Shown here in pieces: positions 13,218-21,177 of a stretch of DNA of 64,000 nucleotides. The stretch comes from Duganella lactea (GTDB lineage: Bacteria; Pseudomonadota; Gammaproteobacteria; Burkholderiales; Burkholderiaceae_D). The stretch is taken from the NCBI RefSeq assembly GCF_009857505.1, contig NZ_WWCP01000023.1, forward strand, positions 1 to 64,000, read 5' to 3'. The notes below the pieces were generated by a model that made no database searches, was not told where the DNA came from, and was given only the letters and a program-made list of their open reading frames with translations. Numbering within the stretch: position 1 is the stretch's first letter; every line of letters starts with the position of its first letter. The position numbers were made by a program, and so were the translations under genes.

Positions 13218-14550
13218 TTAGAAAGCAGGTATATCTCCCGGCTTTGGATTCGCACCGAATATTGCCGCCAAAAGCGGTAATCACCTTCTGGCAAAATGCC
13301 AATCCCATTCCGGTGCCACCGGTACTGTAAAACGGCTCGAATACATGCGGCAATACATCGTCCGGAATGCCCGAGCCGGTATCCGTGACCATCAGTTTCC
13401 GGTCCGCCAGCATAATTTCCACCTCACCCCGGCCGGCCACTTTAATCGCGTGCAGCGCGTTCTTGAACAGGTTATACAACACGTACACCAGCAGCACGTC
13501 GGAGCCAAAAAAGGTGAAGTCGTTATTGCCGCAGACGCGCACTTTATCCCGCATCGTGCTCTCAAACGGATAGCTGGACAGCGCATCGTCGACGCACTGC
13601 TTGGCCGAATAATTGGCAAATTCACCTCGGTTCAGCGAGCCCGCCCGCGCCGAGGCCAGCATCATGTCGACAATGAAATTTGAGCGGCTGATCTCTTTTT
13701 CGATGTGCTGCCCCAGCGCCGCCAGATACTGCAGTTGTGTCATCGACAAACCCGCGGGGATCAGTCCATGCGCCAGCGCGCACTGGTAGCCGGCCAGCAC
13801 CTCCGGCAGCGAGCGCGACAGCATGCGCGACTGGTTGCGGATGGTCGCCAGCGGCGTGCGCATCTCGTGGGCGATGGTGGCCGCCACCTCCAGCGGATCG
13901 GCCAGCAGGTTGTGCCTGACCATGGCTTGCGCGATCAGTCCCAGGCTGGTGGCCACGAACAGCACGCCCGGCGGATAAAACTGCACGCCGTAGTTGCACA
14001 GGTAGTCCACCGCCGCGAAGAAGTAGATCAGCAGGCTGACCAGGCAGTAGCGCAGGCGGGTCTTCTCGGTGGAGACCGCCTGCCGCTGACGCTGGTACAA
14101 CAGCCATAGTCCGCGCCCCACCACCAGCACCGTCTGTAGCAGATGCAGCGGATGCAAGGGGCCGGCCTTGGGGTAGAACCCGAAAAAGTACGGATACAGG
14201 CCGTCGATCAGTTCGTCAGTCGTCAGCAGCAGCACGCCGAGTGCGCCGGCCGAGGCGTAGGACAGCGCCACCCAGCCTCGTTCGCCGCGCTGGGCGGTCA
14301 ATTCGGCGATGAAGTGATACAGCGTGGTCGGCAGGAACAGGATCAGCAAATAGCCCAGCTTGGCCAGCGACAGCGCGGCGCGCGGGTCGTGCATCTGGAA
14401 CAGGATAGCCCAAGTGAATTGCCAACTGAAGGTGGCCATGCACAGCAGGAAGAACGTCAGGCTGATGCGGTTCACCCCGCGCGAGTGCAGCACATAGGTG
14501 CCATAGCACAGGAAGAGCATCGAAACCACGGCGGGCAGGAGCGAATGCAT
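13198..14550 (-). CDS. Membrane sensor histidine kinase, CqsS/LqsS/PhcS-like
   Basis: This 450-residue protein starts at ATG 14550 (MHSLLPAVVSMLFLCYGTYV); longer in-frame extensions are non-hydrophobic. Residues 1–212 hold about seven membrane helices. The HisKA H-box is at H228 (AATIAHEMRTPLATIRNQ), the N-box at N364 (NLFKNALHAI), and G1/G2 follow at DTGSGIPD (390–397) and GGTGMGLAFC (411–420). The segment from FTFFGSD through GGTGMGLAFC closely resembles quorum-sensing kinases that detect alpha-hydroxyketones or 3-hydroxy fatty acid esters, by comparison from memory. There is no receiver domain and no response regulator or synthase next to it. Its signal is unknown. Confidence 0.85.
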   Translation of the reverse strand: MHSLLPAVVSMLFLCYGTYVLHSRGVNRISLTFFLLCMATFSWQFTWAILFQMHDPRAALSLAKLGYLLILFLPTTLYHFIAELTAQRGERGWVALSYASAGALGVLLLTTDELIDGLYPYFFGFYPKAGPLHPLHLLQTVLVVGRGLWLLYQRQRQAVSTEKTRLRYCLVSLLIYFFAAVDYLCNYGVQFYPPGVLFVATSLGLIAQAMVRHNLLADPLEVAATIAHEMRTPLATIRNQSRMLSRSLPEVLAGYQCALAHGLIPAGLSMTQLQYLAALGQHIEKEISRSNFIVDMMLASARAGSLNRGEFANYSAKQCVDDALSSYPFESTMRDKVRVCGNNDFTFFGSDVLLVYVLYNLFKNALHAIKVAGRGEVEIMLADRKLMVTDTGSGIPDDVLPHVFEPFYSTGGTGMGLAFCQKVITAFGGNIRCESKAGRYTCFLISLPAD

Positions 14551-14671
14551 AGCGCTGGTCCGGAAAAGTGAGCGGAGAACACAAGTATTGCGCGGGCAGA
14601 AGCCGTTTGCTTGAATTTCGGAATGGCGTTTGCGGCAGATCAAACTTCCGCCACGCCAACTCCAGCTTAGT

Positions 14672-14699
14672 GATGGTACCCGGTTGCCGGGTAACCATC
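14672..14699 (+). promoter_or_regulatory. Hairpin just upstream of the thioesterase ribosome binding site
   Basis: GATGGTACCCGG (14672–14683) pairs with CCGGGTAACCATC (14687–14699) around a TTG loop, with one bulged A. The stem ends 7 nt before the GGAG SD (14707–14710). It could affect translation or mRNA stability. The rest of the 14551–14717 interval between the divergent genes shows no promoter I can defend. Confidence 0.4.
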
Positions 14700-14717
14700 T
14701 ATCAAAGGAGTTATATC

Positions 14718-15131
14718 ATGCTGATGCACGTTACCGCCCAAACCTTCACCCACACGCTGACCGTCTATCTGAAGGACTCCAACGCCTACGGCAACACGTA
14801 TTTCGCCCGGTACTTTGAATGGCAGGGCATCTGCCGCGAAAAGTGGTTCTTTGAGTGTATATCGCGCGATATGCTGCAGAAGGAGGGCGTCTTTATCACC
14901 AAGCACGCTGAGCAGGACTATCTGCAGGAGACGTTTCCGTTTCAAGAAATTTCGTGTGAGTTGAACGTGTATAACGTCAAGAAGTGCTCGTTTTGGCTGG
15001 AGTTTCGCTTCTCTGTGGACGGCAAGCCGGTGTCGGTCGGGCGCCAGCAGATTGTGTTCGCCTGCCATGATCGCAAGATCAAGGCCTTGCCGCCGGCTGT
15101 GATCGAGCTGATTCAGCGGTATGTGAAGTAA
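14718..15131 (+). CDS. Hotdog-fold acyl thioesterase, CalE7/DynE7-like
   Basis: This 137-residue protein starts at ATG 14718, 7 nt after GGAG. The N-terminal helix motif YLKDSNAYGNTYFARYFEWQ, followed by GICREKW, fits the 4HBT hotdog family. The WQG-x-CRE segment recalls thioesterases associated with polyketide synthases, such as CalE7/DynE7. Members hydrolyse acyl-CoA or acyl-ACP thioesters; the substrate here is unknown. It stands alone, divergent from the histidine kinase and convergent with the DUF885 gene. Family assignment is solid; the subfamily is from memory. Confidence 0.75.
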   Translation: MLMHVTAQTFTHTLTVYLKDSNAYGNTYFARYFEWQGICREKWFFECISRDMLQKEGVFITKHAEQDYLQETFPFQEISCELNVYNVKKCSFWLEFRFSVDGKPVSVGRQQIVFACHDRKIKALPPAVIELIQRYVK

Positions 15132-15136
15132 GCGCT

Positions 15137-15212
15137 GTCATTCCGACGAAAGCCGGAATCCATGCTGAGCTTGCGCTAGCGTTCTATGGATTCTGGCCTG
15201 CGCCGGAATGAC
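15137..15212 (+). repeat. Intergenic inverted repeat (REP-like, GTCATTCC type)
   Basis: GTCATTCCG (15137–15145) and CGGAATGAC (15204–15212) bound an element of about 76 bp. Inner arms GCCGGAATCCAT and ATGGATTCTGGC also pair. It lies between the convergent thioesterase and DUF885 genes and could serve as a bidirectional transcript end. A related half-element occurs at 20989–21020. Such GTCATTCC…GGAATGAC palindromes are scattered through many proteobacterial genomes. Confidence 0.8.
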
Positions 15213-15222
15213 GGTTTTGCGC

Positions 15223-17028
15223 TTACTTCTGGCTGGCGATCCAGTGATCGACCTTTTCTTCCAGCAGCGCCAACGGCACCGTGCCGTCGCTCAGCACCAC
15301 AGCGTGGAAGGCCGGCAGGCTGAACTTGTCGCCCAGCGCTTTCTCGGCGCGTGCGCGCAGTTCCTGGATCTTCAGCGAACCCACCTTGTAGCCCAGCGCC
15401 TGGCCCGGCCAGGCCATGTAGCGCTCGGTCTCGCTCTTGGCGTAGTCGGTGTAGCCCAGCGTGTCCTGCATGTACTTGATGCTCTGTTCGCGGGTCCAGC
15501 CTTGCGCGTGCATGCCGGTATCGACCACCAGACGGGTGGCGCGCAGCAGCTCGTCGTTCAGGTGGCCGAAGTACTGGGCCGGATCGTCAAACAGGCCCAT
15601 CTCCTTGCCCAGCGTTTCCGAGTACAGCGCCCAGCCTTCGGTGAAGGCGTTGTTGCCACCGAATTTGCGGAAGTCGGGCAGGTTCAGTTCCTGCATCAGC
15701 GCGATGTGGAAATGGTGGCCGGGCTTGCCTTCGTGCAGGAACAGCGTGGTCATGCCGGTGCTGCCGTACTTGGTCGGGTCGTTGACCACCGACCAGAACA
15801 CGCCCGGACGCGAGCCGTCGGCGGCCGGTGCGGTGTAGTGATCGGACGCGGTGGCTCGGCTGAGTTCAGGTTCCAGGCGCAGGTCCAGCTTGGCTTTTGG
15901 CACCAGCGTGAACATGGCCGGCAGCTTGGTGTCCAGCACGTCGTTGAGCTTGTGGAACACGGCTTGCACTTCTTGTTCGCTCTTGAACGGGAAGAACTTC
16001 GGCTGCGCCGCCACCCACACCGGCAGACCGGCGGCCGGGCCGTTGTAACCCAGCTTGGGACCCAGCACCGCAAATTGCGACTGGATGCGCGCCACTTCGC
16101 GCAGGCCGATGGCGTGGATTTCATCCGGTTTGAGCGTGGTTGTCGTCGCGTTGGCGACACGCGCCTGATACCAGGCGGCGCCGTCCGGCAGCGCGCCCAG
16201 GCCGGTGGAGGTGCGGCAGGCCGGCACGTATTCTTTTTCCAGGAAGACCGCCAGGCGGGCGACGGCCGGCATCACCTTGTCGTTGATGGTCTGGCGGTAG
16301 CTGGCGGTCAGGCGCTGCTTGTCGGCGTCGGAGAACGTGGCTGGCAGCTTGGTGATCGGGGTGTAGTAGATGCTGGCTTCCGGCGTCGCGCTGACCAGTT
16401 TCTGGAACTGCGGCAGCGCCGAGATCATGATGGCCTTCGGCTGCGTCACGCCTTTCTTGATACCGGTGCGCATGTTGGCGATGGCCTGGTCGATCCATGC
16501 CGGCAGCTGCGTCAGGCGGCTCAGGTAGGCATCGTATTGCTGGACGGTGCCGATCGGCTGCGAGGCTTCGCCGCCGGCGTAGTTGGCCAGCGTGACCGGC
16601 ACGCTATCCATCTGGTTGACCGGCAGCAGGTGTTCTGGGAAGCGCTCCATCGCGATCAGCCCGTTCAGCTCGTATTTCAGGATGTCGTAATTAATCCGGC
16701 CTTTCTGGTCCAGCTGATGCGGGCTGATGGCTTGCAGACGTTTGGCGAACTGGCGATAGCGCTTGAATTGCGCGGCCCGTTTGGCCGGCGCGATGCTCAG
16801 GCCCAGTTGCGCGTCGAAGCGATTGTCGCCGTTCTCGGTCGCGCCAATCGGCTCGAAGCGGGCCACCGCTTGATAGTAGTCGTCGGCGATGGCCAGCAGC
16901 GCTTTATTGGCCGAGGCCGCGACTTCGGCGCTGACTTTGCCGGCGGGCGCGGCGGCATGGCTCAGCGGAGAGAAGGCGAGGGCCAGCGCGGCGGCCAAGG
17001 GAACGAGGAAGTTGCGGCGAGAAGTCAT
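15223..17028 (-). CDS. DUF885 family protein with Tat-type signal peptide (predicted metallopeptidase)
   Basis: This 601-residue protein starts at ATG 17028, preceded by AAGGA. MTSRRNFLVPLAAALALAFS contains a near-consensus twin-arginine motif (SRRNFL), a hydrophobic stretch and a likely cleavage after SHA (about residue 25), so it is probably exported folded. The DUF885 hallmark LHEGKPGHHFH lies at about residues 429–439; the HExxPGHH motif suggests a zinc-dependent hydrolase. The substrate is unknown. HPP/CBS and Lrp-like genes lie upstream on the same strand, possibly in one transcript. Confidence 0.85.
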   Translation of the reverse strand: MTSRRNFLVPLAAALALAFSPLSHAAAPAGKVSAEVAASANKALLAIADDYYQAVARFEPIGATENGDNRFDAQLGLSIAPAKRAAQFKRYRQFAKRLQAISPHQLDQKGRINYDILKYELNGLIAMERFPEHLLPVNQMDSVPVTLANYAGGEASQPIGTVQQYDAYLSRLTQLPAWIDQAIANMRTGIKKGVTQPKAIMISALPQFQKLVSATPEASIYYTPITKLPATFSDADKQRLTASYRQTINDKVMPAVARLAVFLEKEYVPACRTSTGLGALPDGAAWYQARVANATTTTLKPDEIHAIGLREVARIQSQFAVLGPKLGYNGPAAGLPVWVAAQPKFFPFKSEQEVQAVFHKLNDVLDTKLPAMFTLVPKAKLDLRLEPELSRATASDHYTAPAADGSRPGVFWSVVNDPTKYGSTGMTTLFLHEGKPGHHFHIALMQELNLPDFRKFGGNNAFTEGWALYSETLGKEMGLFDDPAQYFGHLNDELLRATRLVVDTGMHAQGWTREQSIKYMQDTLGYTDYAKSETERYMAWPGQALGYKVGSLKIQELRARAEKALGDKFSLPAFHAVVLSDGTVPLALLEEKVDHWIASQK

Positions 17029-17100
17029 GTTTGTCCTTGAGGTAACCAGGTTGGCCGCTAGCATAAGCCAACAAGGCGCCGTTGCGGGGACAAATTTGTA

Positions 17101-18273
17101 TCACGCCGCCGCTTCGGCGAACCGGCTTTCATACAGCGCCGCCAACAGGTCGGATTGGGTGATTAAGCCGACGAAGCGCTGTTCTTCGTCGACGATGGGG
17201 ATGTGATGGAAGCCTGAGTCCGCCATCAGCGGCACCAGGTCGATGATCGGCGTGTCGACCCGCGCGGTGGTTGGATGATGGGTCATGATCTGGCCCACGA
17301 CCTCGGCTTTTTCCGTGTGGGTGACGCCGCTTTTGCGCAGGAATCGGCGCAGTTGCTGGCGGATCCCGCCGTAGCTGTCGAGCCCGCCGTGATGGAGGAA
17401 ATCGGTCTGCGTGACGATGCCGATGATGCGGCGCGCACGGTTCAGCACCGGCAGGCACACCACGCGGTGCTTGCGCATCGCCTGCCAGGCGTCTTCCAGG
17501 CTGGTGCCGAATTCGGCGCTGACGATGTCGCGCGACATGATGTCGGCGCAGTGGATGATGCCGAAGCGGCGCTGGTAGGCCCGCTGCTCGGTCTGCATGA
17601 ACAGCGATTCCAGATCGTCGCGGCTGATGTCCAGCACCTGATTATGTTGCTTCAGCACGGCGTCCAGGTCCTCCGGCTTGAAGCCCAGCCGCACGGTCGG
17701 CACCGCATCCTTGGTGGCGTGCGGATTGACGTGCGCGTTTTGCTGCACATGCGGATAGCCGCGGCCGGTGAGGTTGTTGTACGTGATGGCCATCAGCACC
17801 AGCAGAATCGAATCGGCCATCACCGTCATCAGCACGAATTCAAAGCCGGCCGCGTGCACCGCCGGACCGCCGATGACCGTGGTCAGCGCCACCGCGCCGC
17901 CGGGCGGATGCAGGCAGCGCATGACGAACATGGCGGCGATCGCGCCGCCGCACGCCATGCCCGCCACCACCGGCAGCGGCAGGCTGTCGCCGAACCAGTG
18001 CACGCAGGCCGTGCCGACCAGGCCGCTGATGACGTTGCCACCGACCACCGACCACGGCTGCGCCAGCGGACTGGCCGGCAGCGCGAACAGCAGCACCGAT
18101 GACGCGCCGATCGGCGCCACCAGAAAGATCGACGCATGGGTGTTTTGCAGCAGAACGTGGCTCAGCAGGGAGGTCAGCAGGATGCCGAGCAGCGCGCCGG
18201 CCGAGGCGCGCAATTGTTCACGGCGATTGGCGGTGGGGGCGCTGGGCAGCCAGCTGTCGAAGAAGGCGCGCAT
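17101..18273 (-). CDS. HPP family membrane protein with two CBS domains
   Basis: This 390-residue protein begins MRAFFDSWLP. The N-terminal half has about four membrane helices and the family motif LHPPGG (residues 121–126). The C-terminal half carries two CBS domains: about 235–300 (ADIMSRDIVSAEFGTSLEDA) and 320–385 (VVGQIMTHHPTTARVDTPII). HPP proteins have been linked to nitrite transport in chloroplasts and cyanobacteria, and CBS pairs usually bind adenine nucleotides. The ligand here is not known. It lies 48 bp downstream of the Lrp-like gene. Confidence 0.85.
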   Translation of the reverse strand: MRAFFDSWLPSAPTANRREQLRASAGALLGILLTSLLSHVLLQNTHASIFLVAPIGASSVLLFALPASPLAQPWSVVGGNVISGLVGTACVHWFGDSLPLPVVAGMACGGAIAAMFVMRCLHPPGGAVALTTVIGGPAVHAAGFEFVLMTVMADSILLVLMAITYNNLTGRGYPHVQQNAHVNPHATKDAVPTVRLGFKPEDLDAVLKQHNQVLDISRDDLESLFMQTEQRAYQRRFGIIHCADIMSRDIVSAEFGTSLEDAWQAMRKHRVVCLPVLNRARRIIGIVTQTDFLHHGGLDSYGGIRQQLRRFLRKSGVTHTEKAEVVGQIMTHHPTTARVDTPIIDLVPLMADSGFHHIPIVDEEQRFVGLITQSDLLAALYESRFAEAAA

Positions 18274-18321
18274 TGATTCAAATCAAGTATTTGAAATGGC
18301 GCATTATCGCACGATCGCCCT

Positions 18322-18798
18322 TTATGGGTGCGAGACCAGCCCCAGCGGCAGAGAGGTGGTGATTTTGATCTGTTCCATCGAGAACGCGGAGGACACGCCA
18401 GTGAGTTGCGCGGACTTGGTCAGCTTCTTGTAAAAGCGGTCATAACCCTCGATGTCGCTGGTTACCACCTTCAACAAATAGTCGACGTCGCCGCTCATGC
18501 GGTGAAATTCCTGCACCTCGGGCAGCGCCGCCACGGCGGCGGCGAAACGGGCGTACCACTTGTCGTCGTGCTGGGTGGTGCGGATGCTGACGAACACCGT
18601 CACCGGCAGGCCGACCTTGCGGCGGTTGACGATGGCCACGCGGTTCTCGATAAAGCCTTCCTCTTCCAGCCGGCGCAGGCGCTTCCAGCAGGGCGTCGAG
18701 GATAGCCCGACCTGCTCGCTCAACTGAGCGATGGACAAGGTGCCGTCGCGTTGCAGCGCGTTGAGAATGGCGTAGTCATAACGGTCAAGTAAATTCAT
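18322..18798 (-). CDS. Lrp/AsnC family regulator, DecR-like
   Basis: This 158-residue protein has an N-terminal helix-turn-helix (residues about 4–60, SIAQLSEQVGLSSTPCWKRL) and a C-terminal RAM effector domain. The TPCWKRLRRLEE segment, FHRMSGDVDYLLKV and the C-terminal SSAFSMEQIKITTSLPL match E. coli DecR (YbaO), which responds to cysteine and activates cysteine detoxification. Here it is divergent from a cysteine-desulfurase fusion gene, which supports the same logic. Recognition is from memory of DecR; the operator was not identified. Confidence 0.85.
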   Translation of the reverse strand: MNLLDRYDYAILNALQRDGTLSIAQLSEQVGLSSTPCWKRLRRLEEEGFIENRVAIVNRRKVGLPVTVFVSIRTTQHDDKWYARFAAAVAALPEVQEFHRMSGDVDYLLKVVTSDIEGYDRFYKKLTKSAQLTGVSSAFSMEQIKITTSLPLGLVSHP

Positions 18799-18897
18799 TC
18801 CAATATTCCTGAAAAGATAGGATAAATCATCTACATATTATGCCTTGGCGAAGTATTTTGGTACGACTATTTCCGCTTGCCTCAGTAAACTGTGTGC
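18799..18897. promoter_or_regulatory. Divergent promoter/operator region, DecR-like regulator and cysteine desulfurase
   Basis: This 99-bp AT-rich interval separates the two divergent start codons and must hold both promoters. On the plus strand, TTGGCG (18845–18850) lies 17 bp before TATTTC (18868–18873), a weak sigma-70 match. On the minus strand, CATAAT-like sequence is present but no good -35 is seen. An Lrp-family operator is expected here; I cannot define one. Confidence 0.4.
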
Positions 18898-20970
18898 ATG
18901 AATACTGAAATCTATCTCGATAGCAACGCCACCAGCGTTGTCTTGCCAGCCGCGCTGGCCGCTGCCAGCGACGCCATGGGCCAGCGCTTCGGCAATCCCA
19001 GCAGCACCCACAGCACCGGCCTCAAAGCCAAGGTCATTCTGGACGAGGCGCGCGCCTGCGCCGTGCGTCTGCTGGGCGTTGGCAATGGTCGCCTGATGTT
19101 CAACAGCGGCGCCACCGAGGGCATCCAGACGGCGGTGCTGTCCGCGCTGTGCGCCCTGCGCGAGCGCCGCGACGCCGGCGAGGCCATCGGCACGCTGCTG
19201 GTCTACGGCACCACCGAACACAAGGCCGTGCCGGAAAGCCTGGCACACTGGAACCGCCTGCTGGGCCTGAACCTGACACTGCACAAGCTGCCGGTCGACG
19301 GTAACGGCGTCCATCAGCTGGCCGCGCTGCGCGAAGTCGCCAGCCAGGCGGCGATGGTGTGCACCATGGCCGCCAATAACGAAACCGGCGTCATCAGCGA
19401 CCTGGCCGGCATCGAAGCCGTGCTCGGCGAAACCGCCAGCCGGGCCTTGTGGATGGTCGACTGCGTTCAGGCGTTGGGCAAGCTCAAGCTGGATCTGTCG
19501 TCAACCCGTATCGATTACGCACCGTTCTCCGGCCATAAACTCCATGCGCCGAAAGGCATCGGCATGCTGTACGTGCGCGCCGGCGTGCCGTTCACGCCGC
19601 TGATCATGGGCGGTGGACAAGAAGCCGGCCAGCGCTCCGGCACCGAGAACATGGCCGGCATCGCCGCGCTGGGTGTGGTGCTGGCGGCGCTGGAACGGGG
19701 CGACACCTTCCGCACCGAAGCCGAGCTGTACAGCTTCCGCACCCGTCTGGCCGATGCCCTGCGCGCCGCGCTGCCGGGCGTGGTCTTCAACAATTCCTTC
19801 GAGCACGCCTTGCCGACCACGCTGAACTTTGCCGTGCCGGGCCTGTCGAGCCGCGAGCTGATGGATGTGTTCGACGCCGCCGGGGTGCGCGTCAGCGCCG
19901 GCAGCGCCTGTTCGTCATCGAAAGCCGCGCCGAGTTATGTGCTGGATGCGATGGGCTTGCCGCTGTGGCGCAGCGCCGGCGCCATCCGCATGTCGTTCGG
20001 CCCGCTGGTGGACGAAGCGACGATCGCCGCCGCCTGTGTCCGTATCGAACGCTGTGGCGCCGCGCTGCGTGCCAGTTGCCTGATCCCATCGGAGCGCAGC
20101 GCCGGAACATATGACGGTCTGCTGCAACTGGGCGTGGAGGGAGCGTGCAGCTGGCTGGTGCTGGATGCCGCCAGCCATCGCTGCGTCGTCATCGATCCAT
20201 TGCCGGACCACGTCGCGCGCATCGAAGCCTATGTGCGCTGCCAGAACTATCAGGTGCGAGCGGTGGTCTGCACGCAGCCCAACGCCGGCCGTACCGAGAT
20301 GGTGGAAGCGCTGGGCCGCCACTTCAACCGCGCCGCCGATGCGGACGAGTATGGCTGGCCGCTCAACGCCGTCGCCATGCCGCTGGAAAACGGCGTCGCC
20401 GCCAGCGTCATCAAGCTGGGTGCGCAAGTGCTGGCCAGCGTCCGCTGCGACGCCGCTGGTGAGCCGCGCGCTTATCTGCTGGGTACGCCAGACGCCGCAT
20501 GTCTGCCCGCCGCCGCTGTGCGCTTTGCCTTCAGCGCGCGTCCGCTGCAGCAGGCGCTGAGCGGCATCACCACCGCGCGCACGTTGTTGTGTCCAACCCG
20601 CGACGAGCACAACCAGTTCTGCGCCAGCATGGGCACTGCACCATCAGCAACGCTCGCTGCCGATCTGCAACTTGATGGCGCCGCGCTGGCCACCTTCCTG
20701 CAAACGCATCCGAACGCGCGTCTGGTCGATGTACGCGAGCAATATGAATTTGCCGCCACCGTCGCGCCGTCGCCGGCGGGCAAGGTTGCGCTGAGCGTGC
20801 CGCTGAGCCGGCTGGCGGAACACGCCAGCACCTGGCTGCACGATGACGCCGCGCCGCTGGTGTTCTTCTGCCGCAGCGGCAACCGCAGCATGAAGGCCGC
20901 CCAATGCCTGCGTCGCCTCGGCCATCCGCAAGCCTACAGCCTCAACGGCGGCCTCGCCCTGGCCACCTAA
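18898..20970 (+). CDS. Cysteine desulfurase–degenerate MBL-like–rhodanese fusion protein
   Basis: This 690-residue protein starts at ATG 18898 (MNTEIYLDSNATSVV). Residues 1–390 form a class V aminotransferase fold of the IscS/NifS type, with PLP lysine K214 (SGHKLHAPKG) and catalytic cysteine C338 (SAGSACSSSK). Residues about 405–580 resemble the metallo-beta-lactamase fold of persulfide dioxygenases (WLVLDAASHRCVVIDPLPDH), but the metal motif THxHADH is replaced by TQPNAGR (459–465). Residues about 590–690 are a rhodanese domain with active-site loop CRSGNRS (C658). It probably moves sulfur from cysteine through a persulfide to the rhodanese cysteine. The order mimics a full persulfide pathway with an inactivated middle step. 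No SD is obvious. Confidence 0.85.
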   Translation: MNTEIYLDSNATSVVLPAALAAASDAMGQRFGNPSSTHSTGLKAKVILDEARACAVRLLGVGNGRLMFNSGATEGIQTAVLSALCALRERRDAGEAIGTLLVYGTTEHKAVPESLAHWNRLLGLNLTLHKLPVDGNGVHQLAALREVASQAAMVCTMAANNETGVISDLAGIEAVLGETASRALWMVDCVQALGKLKLDLSSTRIDYAPFSGHKLHAPKGIGMLYVRAGVPFTPLIMGGGQEAGQRSGTENMAGIAALGVVLAALERGDTFRTEAELYSFRTRLADALRAALPGVVFNNSFEHALPTTLNFAVPGLSSRELMDVFDAAGVRVSAGSACSSSKAAPSYVLDAMGLPLWRSAGAIRMSFGPLVDEATIAAACVRIERCGAALRASCLIPSERSAGTYDGLLQLGVEGACSWLVLDAASHRCVVIDPLPDHVARIEAYVRCQNYQVRAVVCTQPNAGRTEMVEALGRHFNRAADADEYGWPLNAVAMPLENGVAASVIKLGAQVLASVRCDAAGEPRAYLLGTPDAACLPAAAVRFAFSARPLQQALSGITTARTLLCPTRDEHNQFCASMGTAPSATLAADLQLDGAALATFLQTHPNARLVDVREQYEFAATVAPSPAGKVALSVPLSRLAEHASTWLHDDAAPLVFFCRSGNRSMKAAQCLRRLGHPQAYSLNGGLALAT

Positions 20971-20988
20971 GCAGTTTCACCAAACCAT

Positions 20989-21020
20989 GTCGTCCCGGCG
21001 CAAGCCGGGACCCATGCTGA
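20989..21020 (+). repeat. Half copy of the GTCATTCC-type intergenic repeat
   Basis: GTCGTCCCGGCGCAAGCCGG followed by GACCCATGCTGA aligns with the left arm of the element at 15137 (GTCATTCCGACGAAAGCCGG, AATCCATGCTGA). No matching right arm is seen before the glucan synthase gene. The remaining part of the 20971–21177 gap holds no gene; a CATAAT (21141–21146) could be a -10 but lacks a clear -35. Confidence 0.65.
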
Positions 21021-21177
21021 CCGCGCCCTGCAGTCACGCTTCCCATTCCCCAGCATCATCTGCCCCGGCTTTACTGTCGACCTCGTTATGTCTGTGAGCG
21101 TACAGTGCCGTCCCGTGCGCCACAGTAGGATTGCTTGGCCCATAATTTTCATTCGCAGAATCCACGCGAGGTCAAAG

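Noticed and set aside
15208..17040. Plus-strand frame of 610 codons opposite the DUF885 gene
   Set aside because: Compositional shadow; the minus-strand frame has a signal peptide and the DUF885 motif.
21141..21157. Possible sigma-54 site before ndvB (TTGGCCCATAATTTTC)
   Set aside because: The -12 GC dinucleotide is missing, so spacing and sequence do not meet the consensus.
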